DNA from: CAIXPS01 sp034430115
GTDB taxonomy: Bacteria > Chloroflexota > Anaerolineae > J036 > Brachytrichaceae
Length of the DNA: 64,000 bases
Assembly: GCA_034430115.1 (NCBI GenBank)
Contig: DAOUFG010000090.1
Span: forward strand, 4,018-68,017
Direction of reading: 5' to 3'
The notes beneath the pieces were generated by a model. The model worked only from the letters and a program-made list of their open reading frames with translations, was not told where the DNA came from and did not search any database. Positions 9,022 to 17,314 of this stretch are shown piece after piece. The stretch's first letter is position 1, and each line of letters begins with the position of its first letter. The position numbers and the translations under genes were made by a program.

Positions 9022-9806
9022 AGCGGTATCTCCGGTTGATCCGGCTCTTCTTCAAGAATAGCTTGCTGATCGAGCTTGAGTATCGCGTCAACTTCATAGG
9101 GCTGCTTTTCCTGTCGCTTGTCGATGCCACCTGGTCGGTCGGCGGAGCACTTTTGTTTTATAGCCACCGTACTAACATTGGGGGGTGGAGCTTCAATCAA
9201 TGCTTGGTGGTGATCGGTCTCTATTTCCTGGCCTACGGGTTTGTGGATGTGGTCATGCGTCCCAATATAGATGACATTGTGGAACATATCCGCACCGGCA
9301 CGATGGATTTTGTCCTGGTGAAGCCGGTCAATTCTCAGGTTCATGCGACCCTGCGCCGGTTTCGTTTTCAAAAGTTATCCAGCGTAGCGGTCGGGCTGGG
9401 TATCATCATTTATGCTTTGATCCAGTTGCACCAGACGCCCAATGTTGGTCAAGTGTGCCTGTTTATCCTCGTGTGCGCCGGCGGGATGGTGCTCCTGTAT
9501 TCCGCCATGACCTTGCTTTCCACGCTTTCATTCTGGCTGGTGGATATCACCAATATCGACGACTTCATCGTCGGTTTTCTGGAGGCCGGCCGCTTCCCAT
9601 CCGACGCGTTCCCGGAGCCGGTGCGTGGGCTGATTACATTCGTGGTGCCGATTGCCTTTATCACGACTGTGCCGGCGGAAGTGCTCCTGGGCAGGCTCAC
9701 GCCAGGATTGGTATTCTATGGGTGGGCAATTGCGCTACTACTCCTGGTAGCCAGTATCGGATTATGGCAGGTAGCATTGCGGCACTATACAAGCGCCAGC
9801 TCTTGA
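9018..9806 (+). CDS. ABC-2 type transporter permease (DUF990/ABC2_membrane_6-like), second of a pair
   Basis: A 262-residue membrane protein that starts at the ATG overlapping the previous stop. A longer open frame from 8934 lies within the preceding gene and is not used. The N-terminus (LRLIRLFFKNSLLIELEYRV) and the loop DDIVEHIRTGTMDFVLVKPVN match the second subunit of DUF990-type pairs and parallel the first permease. A further loop, SFWLVDITNIDDFI, and the EAGRFPSDAFP motif are also typical. The stop is followed after 3 bases by the sugar-phosphate transferase frame, so the transporter pair is transcribed with the initiating enzyme of polysaccharide synthesis. Confidence 0.88.
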   Translation: MKRYLRLIRLFFKNSLLIELEYRVNFIGLLFLSLVDATWSVGGALLFYSHRTNIGGWSFNQCLVVIGLYFLAYGFVDVVMRPNIDDIVEHIRTGTMDFVLVKPVNSQVHATLRRFRFQKLSSVAVGLGIIIYALIQLHQTPNVGQVCLFILVCAGGMVLLYSAMTLLSTLSFWLVDITNIDDFIVGFLEAGRFPSDAFPEPVRGLITFVVPIAFITTVPAEVLLGRLTPGLVFYGWAIALLLLVASIGLWQVALRHYTSASS

Positions 9807-9809
9807 GCG

Positions 9810-11252
9810 GTGAAGAGAATGAGACCCATGAATACGCCTCAGCGGACGAACCATACGCTACTTGCGGTGGCGATAGATATTGGGTTGACATGGATCGCGC
9901 TATTTGTGTCAACCGAAGTGCGCTTGATCTTGCCGCTGGGGCAGGACTTAGCCGAAAGGTACGTGCACGTAAGTTGGCAGGTATACCTTTTTGCCGGGGT
10001 GATTTGGTTATGTGTGCTGGCGCAGTTTAATTTCTATAGTCGTCGTTGGGGAAGCTTCCGTGAAGAATGGGGCACGTTGATCATGGCAGTGTTGACCGCA
10101 CTGCTTATCCTGGCGGGTGCGCTGTACTTCACCTTCAGGCAAGTCTCGCGCTTGCAGTTCATCTACTTCGGCATATTGGACTTGCTACTCCTGACGTTTG
10201 CGCATGCCATCTTGGATGGCTGGGTGAGCAGAGTCGGAAAACGATCCACATGGCGCGTGTTGATTGTCGGCACCAGTCAGGCGGGCCACAGCCTGGCATC
10301 ACGCCTGCATGAGCAGCCGCTGGCTGGGGTTCAAATCGTCGGTTTTTTGGCGGATGATGGCTTGAATGAGCCGGATATTGACGGCCTGCCGGTGATTGGC
10401 ACCCTGGACCGGGTAGTCGAGATCGTCCAACAGAAGCAAATATCCGAAGTAATTCTGGCGCTTCCGCATGAGGATTATGAGCGGATGTTGGCGACCATCA
10501 TGGCGCTCGAAAAACTGCCGGTGCAGGTGAGCCTGGTGCCCGATATATTGGATTTGGCATGGTTCGTGACGCGCGTCGATGAATTGAATGGTGTGCCATT
10601 ATTACGGCTGCGCGAGTCCCCCTTGAATGGCCCGGCACGTGCCGTGAAGCGACTCATAGACATTGTGCTTTCATCCATTCTTATCATCTTATCGACCCCT
10701 CTCATGTTGATCGTGGCGCTAGCCGTGAGGCTGGACTCGCCAGGCCCGGTGCTCATTCGGCAGAAGCGAATTGGCGAAAATGGCGAACCTTTCTACATGC
10801 TCAAGTTCCGCACCATGTTTGCCGGCGCTGAAACGGCAATCCCAAAAGAAGGGGAGGTTGAGCAGGCAAGAAAGGAGACGCAGAACGGCGGAGCTATCGT
10901 TCATAAACGCCCTAATGATTCTCGTGTCACGCGCGTGGGTCGGGTGCTACGCCACTATAGCATTGACGAATTTCCTCAATTTGTGAATGTTCTGCGTGGA
11001 GAAATGAGCCTGGTGGGGCCACGCCCGGAACTGCCCTGGTTGGTCGATTGTTACGAGCCCTGGCAACGCCATCGTTTTGCCGTGCCGCCTGGCATGACGG
11101 GGTGGTGGCAGATCCATGGGCGCAGTGACCGGCCGATGCACCTGAATGTGGAGGATGACTTATATTACATCCGCAACTACTCATTGTGGATGGACATTCA
11201 GATTTTGCTGCGTACCATCCCGGCAGTATTGAGTGGGAGGGGGGCGTATTAG
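9810..11252 (+). CDS. Undecaprenyl-phosphate sugar phosphotransferase (exopolysaccharide-initiating, WcaJ/PssY-like)
   Basis: A 480-residue polyisoprenyl-phosphate hexose-1-phosphate transferase. The N-terminal half has four transmembrane helices and a CoA-binding-like Rossmann segment (WRVLIVGTSQAGHSL). The C-terminal catalytic domain begins KRLIDIVLS and has a helix hairpin, then GPVLIRQKRIGENG, YMLKFRTM, LRHYSIDEFPQ and SLVGPRPELPW, the conserved PGT motifs. It should transfer a sugar phosphate from a nucleotide sugar to undecaprenyl phosphate on the inner leaflet, the first step of a repeat-unit glycan. GTG 9810, ATG 9819 and ATG 9828 are all possible starts; the ribosome site does not decide. 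It converges on the minus-strand glycosyltransferase block. Confidence 0.93.
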   Translation: MKRMRPMNTPQRTNHTLLAVAIDIGLTWIALFVSTEVRLILPLGQDLAERYVHVSWQVYLFAGVIWLCVLAQFNFYSRRWGSFREEWGTLIMAVLTALLILAGALYFTFRQVSRLQFIYFGILDLLLLTFAHAILDGWVSRVGKRSTWRVLIVGTSQAGHSLASRLHEQPLAGVQIVGFLADDGLNEPDIDGLPVIGTLDRVVEIVQQKQISEVILALPHEDYERMLATIMALEKLPVQVSLVPDILDLAWFVTRVDELNGVPLLRLRESPLNGPARAVKRLIDIVLSSILIILSTPLMLIVALAVRLDSPGPVLIRQKRIGENGEPFYMLKFRTMFAGAETAIPKEGEVEQARKETQNGGAIVHKRPNDSRVTRVGRVLRHYSIDEFPQFVNVLRGEMSLVGPRPELPWLVDCYEPWQRHRFAVPPGMTGWWQIHGRSDRPMHLNVEDDLYYIRNYSLWMDIQILLRTIPAVLSGRGAY

Positions 11253-11279
11253 CTGAGGTGGCGTGTGGGTCGGGCTGGG

Positions 11280-12410
11280 TCACCCTTTCCGGATTAGAAG
11301 CTGCTCATACTGATTAGTCACGGCATCCCACGAATAGTGGGTGTGTGCATATTGCTGAGCGCGCTCGCGGTAGGAGTGGATAGTCTCGGGGTGCAGTAGT
11401 AGCGTGGCGAGTTGTTCTGAGAGCGCATCGGCGCCGATATTCCCACTGTAACCGAATCCATTCCCGTCTATTGTTTCCAGGTTTTCGGGCGTGTTGTTCA
11501 CTACGACGCAGTTCCCCAATGACATTGCTTCCACCAGTGCCGGGTGTGTTCCCCCTACTTCAGACGTCTCGACGAACAAAGTCGCGTTGGACGCAAGCTC
11601 GCTGTAGGCGTCTCCAAACTGGTAACCCGTAAAGATGATGGACTCACAACCTTTTGCGTTTGCCTTTAGCGCAGTGATGTATTCTGCCGAATATGGGGCG
11701 TCTCCAACGATCACACACTTCATGTCCCTCGTAACTGAGTTCTTTTCGGGAGTTTGTTGTAGCCTGCGCCAGGCCTCCACCAGGTGGTGAGCACAATTCT
11801 CAGGCACCAGCCGGCCGACAAACAGGATGTACTTACCTGGCTGCAAGCCAAACTGTTGCAGCACCTTGCCGGCCGGCCTGGGTGTTACTTCTGCCCCGTA
11901 AGGAATGAACACTGTTTCTGTGTGGTACTCACGTTTGTAAAACTCTTGCACACGGCGAGAGTCGGTAACGACGGTGTGTGCACATCGCACAGCCATTTGC
12001 TCTGACCAGCGTAGATAGCTGCGCGCAGCAGGCCCCCATTTTTGGCGTTTCCAGTCCAGGCCATCCACATTCAATATCACGCGTGTCTTGCTGAATAGGC
12101 GGGGAATTAGGCACAGCGGGGCGTTGCCGGCGATGAAAACGATCATTGCATCATAGCCTTGCGTCAAGGCATGCAGCATCGAGGTCGTTGTGTGCGTGAT
12201 CGTATCCAGATGCTTACTTGCAATGCCGGGTACGCGCACCAAACGCATGCCCTTGTAGGATGGTTCCAGGTACTCGATGAAGTGGGCGCGGTTATATACC
12301 GTCACGCGGTGGCCGTGCTGTGCCAATCGCATGCCGAGATTTTCGACACACGTCTCGAAGCCGGAGTATGCAGCGGGGATACCGCGTGTGCCAATGAGGG
12401 CGAGATTCAT
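11280..12410 (-). CDS. GT4-family glycosyltransferase with DUF1972 N-terminus
   Basis: A 376-residue GT-B enzyme. The N-terminus, LIGTRGIPAAYSGFETCVE, is the DUF1972 signature found in rhamnosyl- and related transferases. The C-terminal domain has ILFVGRLVPENCAHHLVEA and VETSEVGGTHPALVEAMSLG, the GT4 nucleotide-sugar site with its conserved E-x7-E pattern. It probably adds a sugar to the lipid-linked intermediate at the cytoplasmic face. It converges with the initiating transferase over 27 bases and is followed upstream on the same strand by a GT-C enzyme and two GT2 enzymes, which look like one transcription unit. Sugar specificity cannot be told. Confidence 0.92.
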   Translation of the reverse strand: MNLALIGTRGIPAAYSGFETCVENLGMRLAQHGHRVTVYNRAHFIEYLEPSYKGMRLVRVPGIASKHLDTITHTTTSMLHALTQGYDAMIVFIAGNAPLCLIPRLFSKTRVILNVDGLDWKRQKWGPAARSYLRWSEQMAVRCAHTVVTDSRRVQEFYKREYHTETVFIPYGAEVTPRPAGKVLQQFGLQPGKYILFVGRLVPENCAHHLVEAWRRLQQTPEKNSVTRDMKCVIVGDAPYSAEYITALKANAKGCESIIFTGYQFGDAYSELASNATLFVETSEVGGTHPALVEAMSLGNCVVVNNTPENLETIDGNGFGYSGNIGADALSEQLATLLLHPETIHSYRERAQQYAHTHYSWDAVTNQYEQLLIRKG

Positions 12411-12439
12411 AAAAGCACCATCTTGTGTTTGTACGTAAG

Positions 12440-13885
12440 TCAGCGAATGAGTAGTGAGTAAACGCCCTCTGCATCAACAGGGACAAGACGAAAGCCAATT
12501 TTCTCAAGTTGAGTCTCTAAAGGGCTACGGAGTGAATCTACGACAATGAAAGTGGGTGCACTTGAGTTTGACAAGATTTGTACCATCTCATCCGTAGTAC
12601 CGTACTTATTCCAATGGGTCGGCGCAGCATTTTGATCAGCCAGATAGTAATCAATGGTAACAGCAGACCATGCTGGCACCATCCATGCTGAGCGATTTGT
12701 GAGTCCGCCCGTTTGCATGATTGCTGTGGCAATTGCTTTGGCGTTAGAGCGTTCCAAACGATTCAAGTCATCTTTAACGGTGAACGCGGCAGATACGATC
12801 AATAGGCCGACGAGCCCGCTGGCCAAAGCGATCCCAATGGCATGTAAACGCACATTTTGAGCTATAGCCTTTTCCGCTAGGGCGAGTGATAACCCCAGAA
12901 ACAAGGCTCGAATTGGTAGCAGAAACAGGAATTGCCTGGGATGAAAGAAGTAGTGGGTTCGCAAGGTCAATATGATCACTATGCCTGCACATACTATGTA
13001 GACAGCGATGAGGTTGATAAGGAGTCTTTGCACAGGGCTACGTCGTAGGCACGCGAAAATTGCGAACAGGTGGAAGACAATCAAGCAATAGATATACAGA
13101 GATGCTAACAGATTGGTATTAGGGAGGACAGGAGAGAGTTCCAACCCTGACAGGATAGATGATAACTCTGTCGCACCTAATGTACTCGTGCCCATCGGGT
13201 GAGGGCGAGTGTTCATTGCACCCAGTAGCCAGGGGAGGAATGAGAGCGCAGCACAAACGAGTGCGCTGGTGAACCATATCAGTCGCCGTGCACGGACTTG
13301 TGAGGGAGAAAGAGTATAGATTAGGGCCAAGCCGGCGGCGCATAGTAGCGTTGAATAGACATGTGCATATGCGGTACCCGCGGCAAGCAAGAGCACGACC
13401 AGCCATGTGCCAGGTGTTAACTTTAGCCTCCCTTTTGCCAATAATACTGCTAATGTCAAGGTTGCGGTCCCTAACATCAACCCCAAAGAATAAAAGCGCA
13501 CCTCTTGAGCGTAACGAATCGCCAGAGGAGAAATGGTAGCTATGAGGGCGGCCCACTTTCCTGTATGAGGATTTATTACTTGTGCCACGGCGTAAATGAG
13601 GGCAACAGTAATAATGCTCCAACACAAGGGAAGAAATCGTAGAGCCAGCTCAGAATTCCCCACGATGTGAATAGTGAGACAGGTTAATATGTAATCTAAG
13701 GGGGCTGCACCGGAGTGCGTGGAGACAACTTTGAGTATGTCGGTAATGTTAGAGAGGTGCCCCACATTCACTTGTCCAACCTCATCGAACCAAAAACTGT
13801 AGCTGGTTATATTGATCAACCGGAGGACGAAGGCGAGGAGAAACAGACAAAAGGCTATACTATAAAAGTTGGTTCGCTGCTTCAT
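12440..13885 (-). CDS. GT39/ArnT-like membrane glycosyltransferase
   Basis: A 481-residue protein with about 10-12 predicted helices. The first periplasmic loop contains SFWFDEVGQVNVGHL, the acidic pair expected in dolichyl- or polyprenyl-phosphate-dependent GT-C transferases (PMT/ArnT type). It is followed by HSGAAPLDYILT, close to the usual HPPL-type segment of this family. A soluble tail (near 390-481) is typical. The enzyme would act at the outer face of the membrane and glycosylate a lipid, glycan or protein. Spacing to both neighbours is under 45 bases. The motif supports the family; substrate is unknown. Confidence 0.82.
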   Translation of the reverse strand: MKQRTNFYSIAFCLFLLAFVLRLINITSYSFWFDEVGQVNVGHLSNITDILKVVSTHSGAAPLDYILTCLTIHIVGNSELALRFLPLCWSIITVALIYAVAQVINPHTGKWAALIATISPLAIRYAQEVRFYSLGLMLGTATLTLAVLLAKGRLKLTPGTWLVVLLLAAGTAYAHVYSTLLCAAGLALIYTLSPSQVRARRLIWFTSALVCAALSFLPWLLGAMNTRPHPMGTSTLGATELSSILSGLELSPVLPNTNLLASLYIYCLIVFHLFAIFACLRRSPVQRLLINLIAVYIVCAGIVIILTLRTHYFFHPRQFLFLLPIRALFLGLSLALAEKAIAQNVRLHAIGIALASGLVGLLIVSAAFTVKDDLNRLERSNAKAIATAIMQTGGLTNRSAWMVPAWSAVTIDYYLADQNAAPTHWNKYGTTDEMVQILSNSSAPTFIVVDSLRSPLETQLEKIGFRLVPVDAEGVYSLLIR

Positions 13886-13925
13886 TGTGTGATTTGGATG
13901 GTCGGATGATTGATAGCGGGAACCC

Positions 13926-14831
13926 TCAATAAGAAGTTTTGAATCCGCGCCATATTCCTCGCCAATACGCGTGCATAGCTTCAGTTTTACCGTGTAGCAG
14001 CATTCTTATACTGTAAGCGACAATATACGCAAAGAAAAAAAGCCAAGCAAGAAGAGGAGATGCTTTACTATAGTTCTTTCGGTAAAAATGTGTGAAACTG
14101 GTCCCCGTAAGAAATCTTTCGTGGACACTCCATCTCCCTCCACTTGACGTTGCGACAGCATGATATCCTTTCACATTTGAGCACACGTGAATACGAAGTC
14201 CATTATGTCTGGCTCGTAGACAAAGGTCCCAATCTTCATAGTACATAAAATAGCTCTCGTCTAACACCCCAATCTTTTGGAAAGTCGTATAGGGTATGAG
14301 TGCTATACAGAAGGTGACAGCATCACAGGCAATAAGGTTTGTTCTTGCGAGAGTGTGTAATGTGTGGTTTTTTTTGAGATGCTTAATACTAAGATTAAAG
14401 TGATGGAGTGTATATCTGTCTGTGTAACTTCCTGTTGACCATATTCGGTTATCAGAGGAAGTATAAATGATGGGAGATATAATATCTGTCTCGCCAGCCA
14501 ATACAGGTTCAAGTAGCCGGTCAATGGCCCCATCTTCTAAGTATGCATCATTATTAAGAAATAGACATAAGTCGCCACTGCGGCAGAGGTTTAAAGCTGC
14601 ATTGCAACCAACAGCAAATCCTCGGTTCGTTGGTAAAGAAATAAGTGTTATGTTGTGCAGTTCTTGTAATAGTTGGATTGATTCATCTGTGGAACCATTA
14701 TCAACGACAATCAGTTTTGGTATTATGTCGTTTTTAGCAAAAGAAGTTGCTCTGATGATTCTTCCGACACAGTCGCAGGTTAAACGAGGTTGATTCCAAT
14801 TAATAATAATTACGACAAGATGGATAGACAT
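13926..14831 (-). CDS. GT2-family glycosyltransferase (rhamnosyltransferase-like)
   Basis: A 301-residue GT-A enzyme. It starts VVIIINWNQPRLTCDCV, has the nucleotide-binding VVDNGSTDES and the metal-binding FLNNDAYLEDGAID, and the catalytic region MYYEDWDLCLRARHNG with the ED-W motif. A C-terminal hydrophobic stretch (AWLFFFAYIVAYSI) should anchor it in the membrane. The codon use is strongly AT-rich, unlike the flanking housekeeping genes, which suggests a horizontally moved polysaccharide cassette. It is 1 base from the next upstream gene, so the two are translationally linked. Confidence 0.92.
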   Translation of the reverse strand: MSIHLVVIIINWNQPRLTCDCVGRIIRATSFAKNDIIPKLIVVDNGSTDESIQLLQELHNITLISLPTNRGFAVGCNAALNLCRSGDLCLFLNNDAYLEDGAIDRLLEPVLAGETDIISPIIYTSSDNRIWSTGSYTDRYTLHHFNLSIKHLKKNHTLHTLARTNLIACDAVTFCIALIPYTTFQKIGVLDESYFMYYEDWDLCLRARHNGLRIHVCSNVKGYHAVATSSGGRWSVHERFLTGTSFTHFYRKNYSKASPLLAWLFFFAYIVAYSIRMLLHGKTEAMHAYWRGIWRGFKTSY

Positions 14832-14832
14832 T

Positions 14833-15702
14833 TTAGCTAACAGGAAAACTAATTGAGTGAGTGTTTAGTAATAGCTTATAAATCGTATGATACAGAGAAA
14901 GTTGAAGAGGTTTTTTCACAAAGGCACGCATAAATGAGTAGCCGGATTGGATTAATAAGTGACGCTTCGCAAAATATATGCCCTCAGATATAGCGAGTGC
15001 AGACTCGATTTCTTTAGGACGTTGAGGTGCTACGGTAAAGGGGAGCCAAGCCTCCCACTTTGTGATGAACTGATGTTCGGCCATTTGCCATTGTCTATCA
15101 TACTTACCTTCTGAAGAATGGCGAATGGGAATATTGCAATCAACGATGACCGGCATCTTTCTTGAATTGAATTGCATAGAGATGTCAAGGTCATATAGAT
15201 GAAATCCCGGAAAGTTGATAGTGTCAAAACGGATAGTATCTAAATTCTCTCGACGCGTGGCCAGGAAAACGCCATCAAGAGCTACTGCTGGGTAACGTCC
15301 AGAGCGTCGGAAATCTGCTTTCAGAAGGGAAGTGCCGTTTTTAGATTGGTGAATAACACTAGAAAAAGTGAAGTTACGTCCTACGGTCCACCATGGAACT
15401 GGGTATTTGCTCAAAAGGTTGGATCCCGCCACTCCCACTAAGCCAACGTTCGTACCCTCTAGTAAAACTGACTCAAGCTCTTTTCCCCAATCTTGCTTAA
15501 CGAAAAAGATGTCATCGTGGAGAAAACAGCATATTTGCCCGGAGCATTGTGGTATAAGAAAGTTATATGCAGCTCCAAGTCCCAATTGCCCTTCTTTATT
15601 ATTCAGAAACTTGACTTCGACAGGTAGCCCACAAGTGGTACTGATATTTTTTATAAGGGCTTCGGGATTGCCATTACGGCTGCATACGAGCACGGAGATC
15701 AT
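14833..15702 (-). CDS. GT2-like glycosyltransferase (Glyco_tranf_2_5 type)
   Basis: A 289-residue protein beginning MISVLVCSRNGNPEALIK, with GLGAAYNFLIPQC and CFLHDDIFFVKQDWGKEL (the metal-binding HDD). It then has LDGVFLATRRENL and FHLYDLDISMQF. This order matches the short GT2-like family PF13712. The ATG at 15700-15702 abuts the ATG of the divergent gene at 15703 (CATATG), so there is no intergenic DNA and the promoters must lie inside the opposite coding sequences. AT-rich like its neighbour. Role in building the glycan is inferred from context. Confidence 0.85.
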   Translation of the reverse strand: MISVLVCSRNGNPEALIKNISTTCGLPVEVKFLNNKEGQLGLGAAYNFLIPQCSGQICCFLHDDIFFVKQDWGKELESVLLEGTNVGLVGVAGSNLLSKYPVPWWTVGRNFTFSSVIHQSKNGTSLLKADFRRSGRYPAVALDGVFLATRRENLDTIRFDTINFPGFHLYDLDISMQFNSRKMPVIVDCNIPIRHSSEGKYDRQWQMAEHQFITKWEAWLPFTVAPQRPKEIESALAISEGIYFAKRHLLIQSGYSFMRAFVKKPLQLSLYHTIYKLLLNTHSISFPVS

Positions 15703-17310
15703 ATGTTTGATAAAAGAGTACTTGTTATAGGATTGGATGGCGCGACTTGGAGAATTTTACAACCCCTGATGCAAAGGGGATATCTCCCCAACTTAAGTCA
15801 GTTATATCAAGATGGTGCAAGTGGTATATTGAAATCCACTAATCCCCCATTGACTCCTGTTGCATGGACAAGCTGTTTTACTGGAGTCAATCCTGGTAAG
15901 CATGGAGTGTTCGGATTCTATCAGTGTCGTAGACCTGAGCAGGGGTTTATGCTCAATAATGCTGACATGGTCAAGTCCCCACAACTGTGGGACTATCTAA
16001 ATGGCACAGGGAAAAAGGTGGCAATTTACAACGTGCCAATGACTTTTCCGGTACATGAGGTAGATGGAGTCCTTGTCGCAGGTTTCGATACACCTAGTAA
16101 TCAGTCTGAATATACATACCCATCGTCTCTAAAAGTGCTGTTAGAGGATAAAGGGTACAAGATCGATCTATTCATTAAAAGGCGCGGGAGAGATTACATT
16201 TCCGATGCTGGCCGTGAAAAATTGGCACGAGACTTGGCGGACCTTGTGGTAAAGCGATCCAAGATATGTATGGATATTACTCGCAATGTTGGCGTTCCAG
16301 ATTTGACAGTAATTGTTTATGAAACGCCGGATCGTATTCAGCACTATATGTGGGATGCTATTGACAATATCATTGGCGGCAAATCACAGCTAAATGAACT
16401 CGATCTACAGGTGCTCAATTGTTACAAGGCGTTGGATATAGCAATTGGCCAATGGTTGGAATTAGTAAATCCTACGCAAGTGGTAGTTGTTTCCGATCAT
16501 GGCTTCCAGAAACTCGACAACGAATTTTTGATAAACCGCTGGCTGATTGATCACAGCTATATGGTTGCAAAGGAGAAGGGGAAAACTCGGATCAAGGGAC
16601 ATGTGCGTCGTATCCTAAAGAGCATTTTTGTGTATTTGGCGGATAGAGTTGAGGTCCTCGGACAGGTTCGCAAAAAGCGTTTTCTTCTTAATAGAGGAAT
16701 GACTGCACAAGTGGACTGGGGCCGCACCGTTGCATATGCTGGAGAAGCATCAGAAAATTCCATTTATATATTGCCTGAAAAAGTAAAGGTGTTAACAGAT
16801 AGCATAAAAAAAGCCTTACTAGAGGAGGTCGATGGAAATGGTAAGCCTATACTTGAAGCAGTAAAAGTAAAAGATGTAGCCTATGAAGGTACAGAAACAG
16901 ATAATGCCCCAGATCTTATTTTAAATTTTGCACCGGGATTTGAGTCATCGACCGTTTTATCTGATCGGCAAAGAGGATATTTTAAGAAGGTTGATCATAA
17001 AGGATCTGGTTGCCACGCTCCTGATGGCATCGTGCTCTTATGGGGAGAGGGCATTCATTCTTGTGATTCTCTTGATTCTCAAATAGCCGACATTGCACCT
17101 ACCATTCTTTACTTGCTCGATGAACCAATCAGCGAATTCATGGATGGTCATGTAATTGAGCGCGCGCTGACCAAAGAATGGTCAGCAGCACATCCTTGTC
17201 GCTATACCAAGGATATGGATCGATTTAGTGGTAGGCAGCCAACTAACTATAGTGATGCAGACTCAGAAGAAGTCACGAAGCGGCTAGCCGACCTTGGGTA
17301 TTTGGATTGA
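15703..17310 (+). CDS. Alkaline-phosphatase-superfamily phosphodiesterase (PF01663-like), first of a tandem pair
   Basis: A 535-residue protein. Its metal site begins with VIGLDGATW, the probable nucleophile lies in TPVAWTSCFTGVNPGKHG (near 56), and VVVVSDHGFQKL (near 264) and DHKGSGCHAPDG supply further metal ligands. This is the nucleotide-pyrophosphatase/type I phosphodiesterase branch of the superfamily. The C-terminus ends RLADLGYLD, shared with the next gene. GGAG 6 bases before the ATG is a plausible ribosome site. No signal peptide is seen, so it probably acts in the cytoplasm. Such genes are frequent in polysaccharide loci, but their substrate is not established. Confidence 0.85.
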   Translation: MFDKRVLVIGLDGATWRILQPLMQRGYLPNLSQLYQDGASGILKSTNPPLTPVAWTSCFTGVNPGKHGVFGFYQCRRPEQGFMLNNADMVKSPQLWDYLNGTGKKVAIYNVPMTFPVHEVDGVLVAGFDTPSNQSEYTYPSSLKVLLEDKGYKIDLFIKRRGRDYISDAGREKLARDLADLVVKRSKICMDITRNVGVPDLTVIVYETPDRIQHYMWDAIDNIIGGKSQLNELDLQVLNCYKALDIAIGQWLELVNPTQVVVVSDHGFQKLDNEFLINRWLIDHSYMVAKEKGKTRIKGHVRRILKSIFVYLADRVEVLGQVRKKRFLLNRGMTAQVDWGRTVAYAGEASENSIYILPEKVKVLTDSIKKALLEEVDGNGKPILEAVKVKDVAYEGTETDNAPDLILNFAPGFESSTVLSDRQRGYFKKVDHKGSGCHAPDGIVLLWGEGIHSCDSLDSQIADIAPTILYLLDEPISEFMDGHVIERALTKEWSAAHPCRYTKDMDRFSGRQPTNYSDADSEEVTKRLADLGYLD

Positions 17311-17314
17311 GAAA

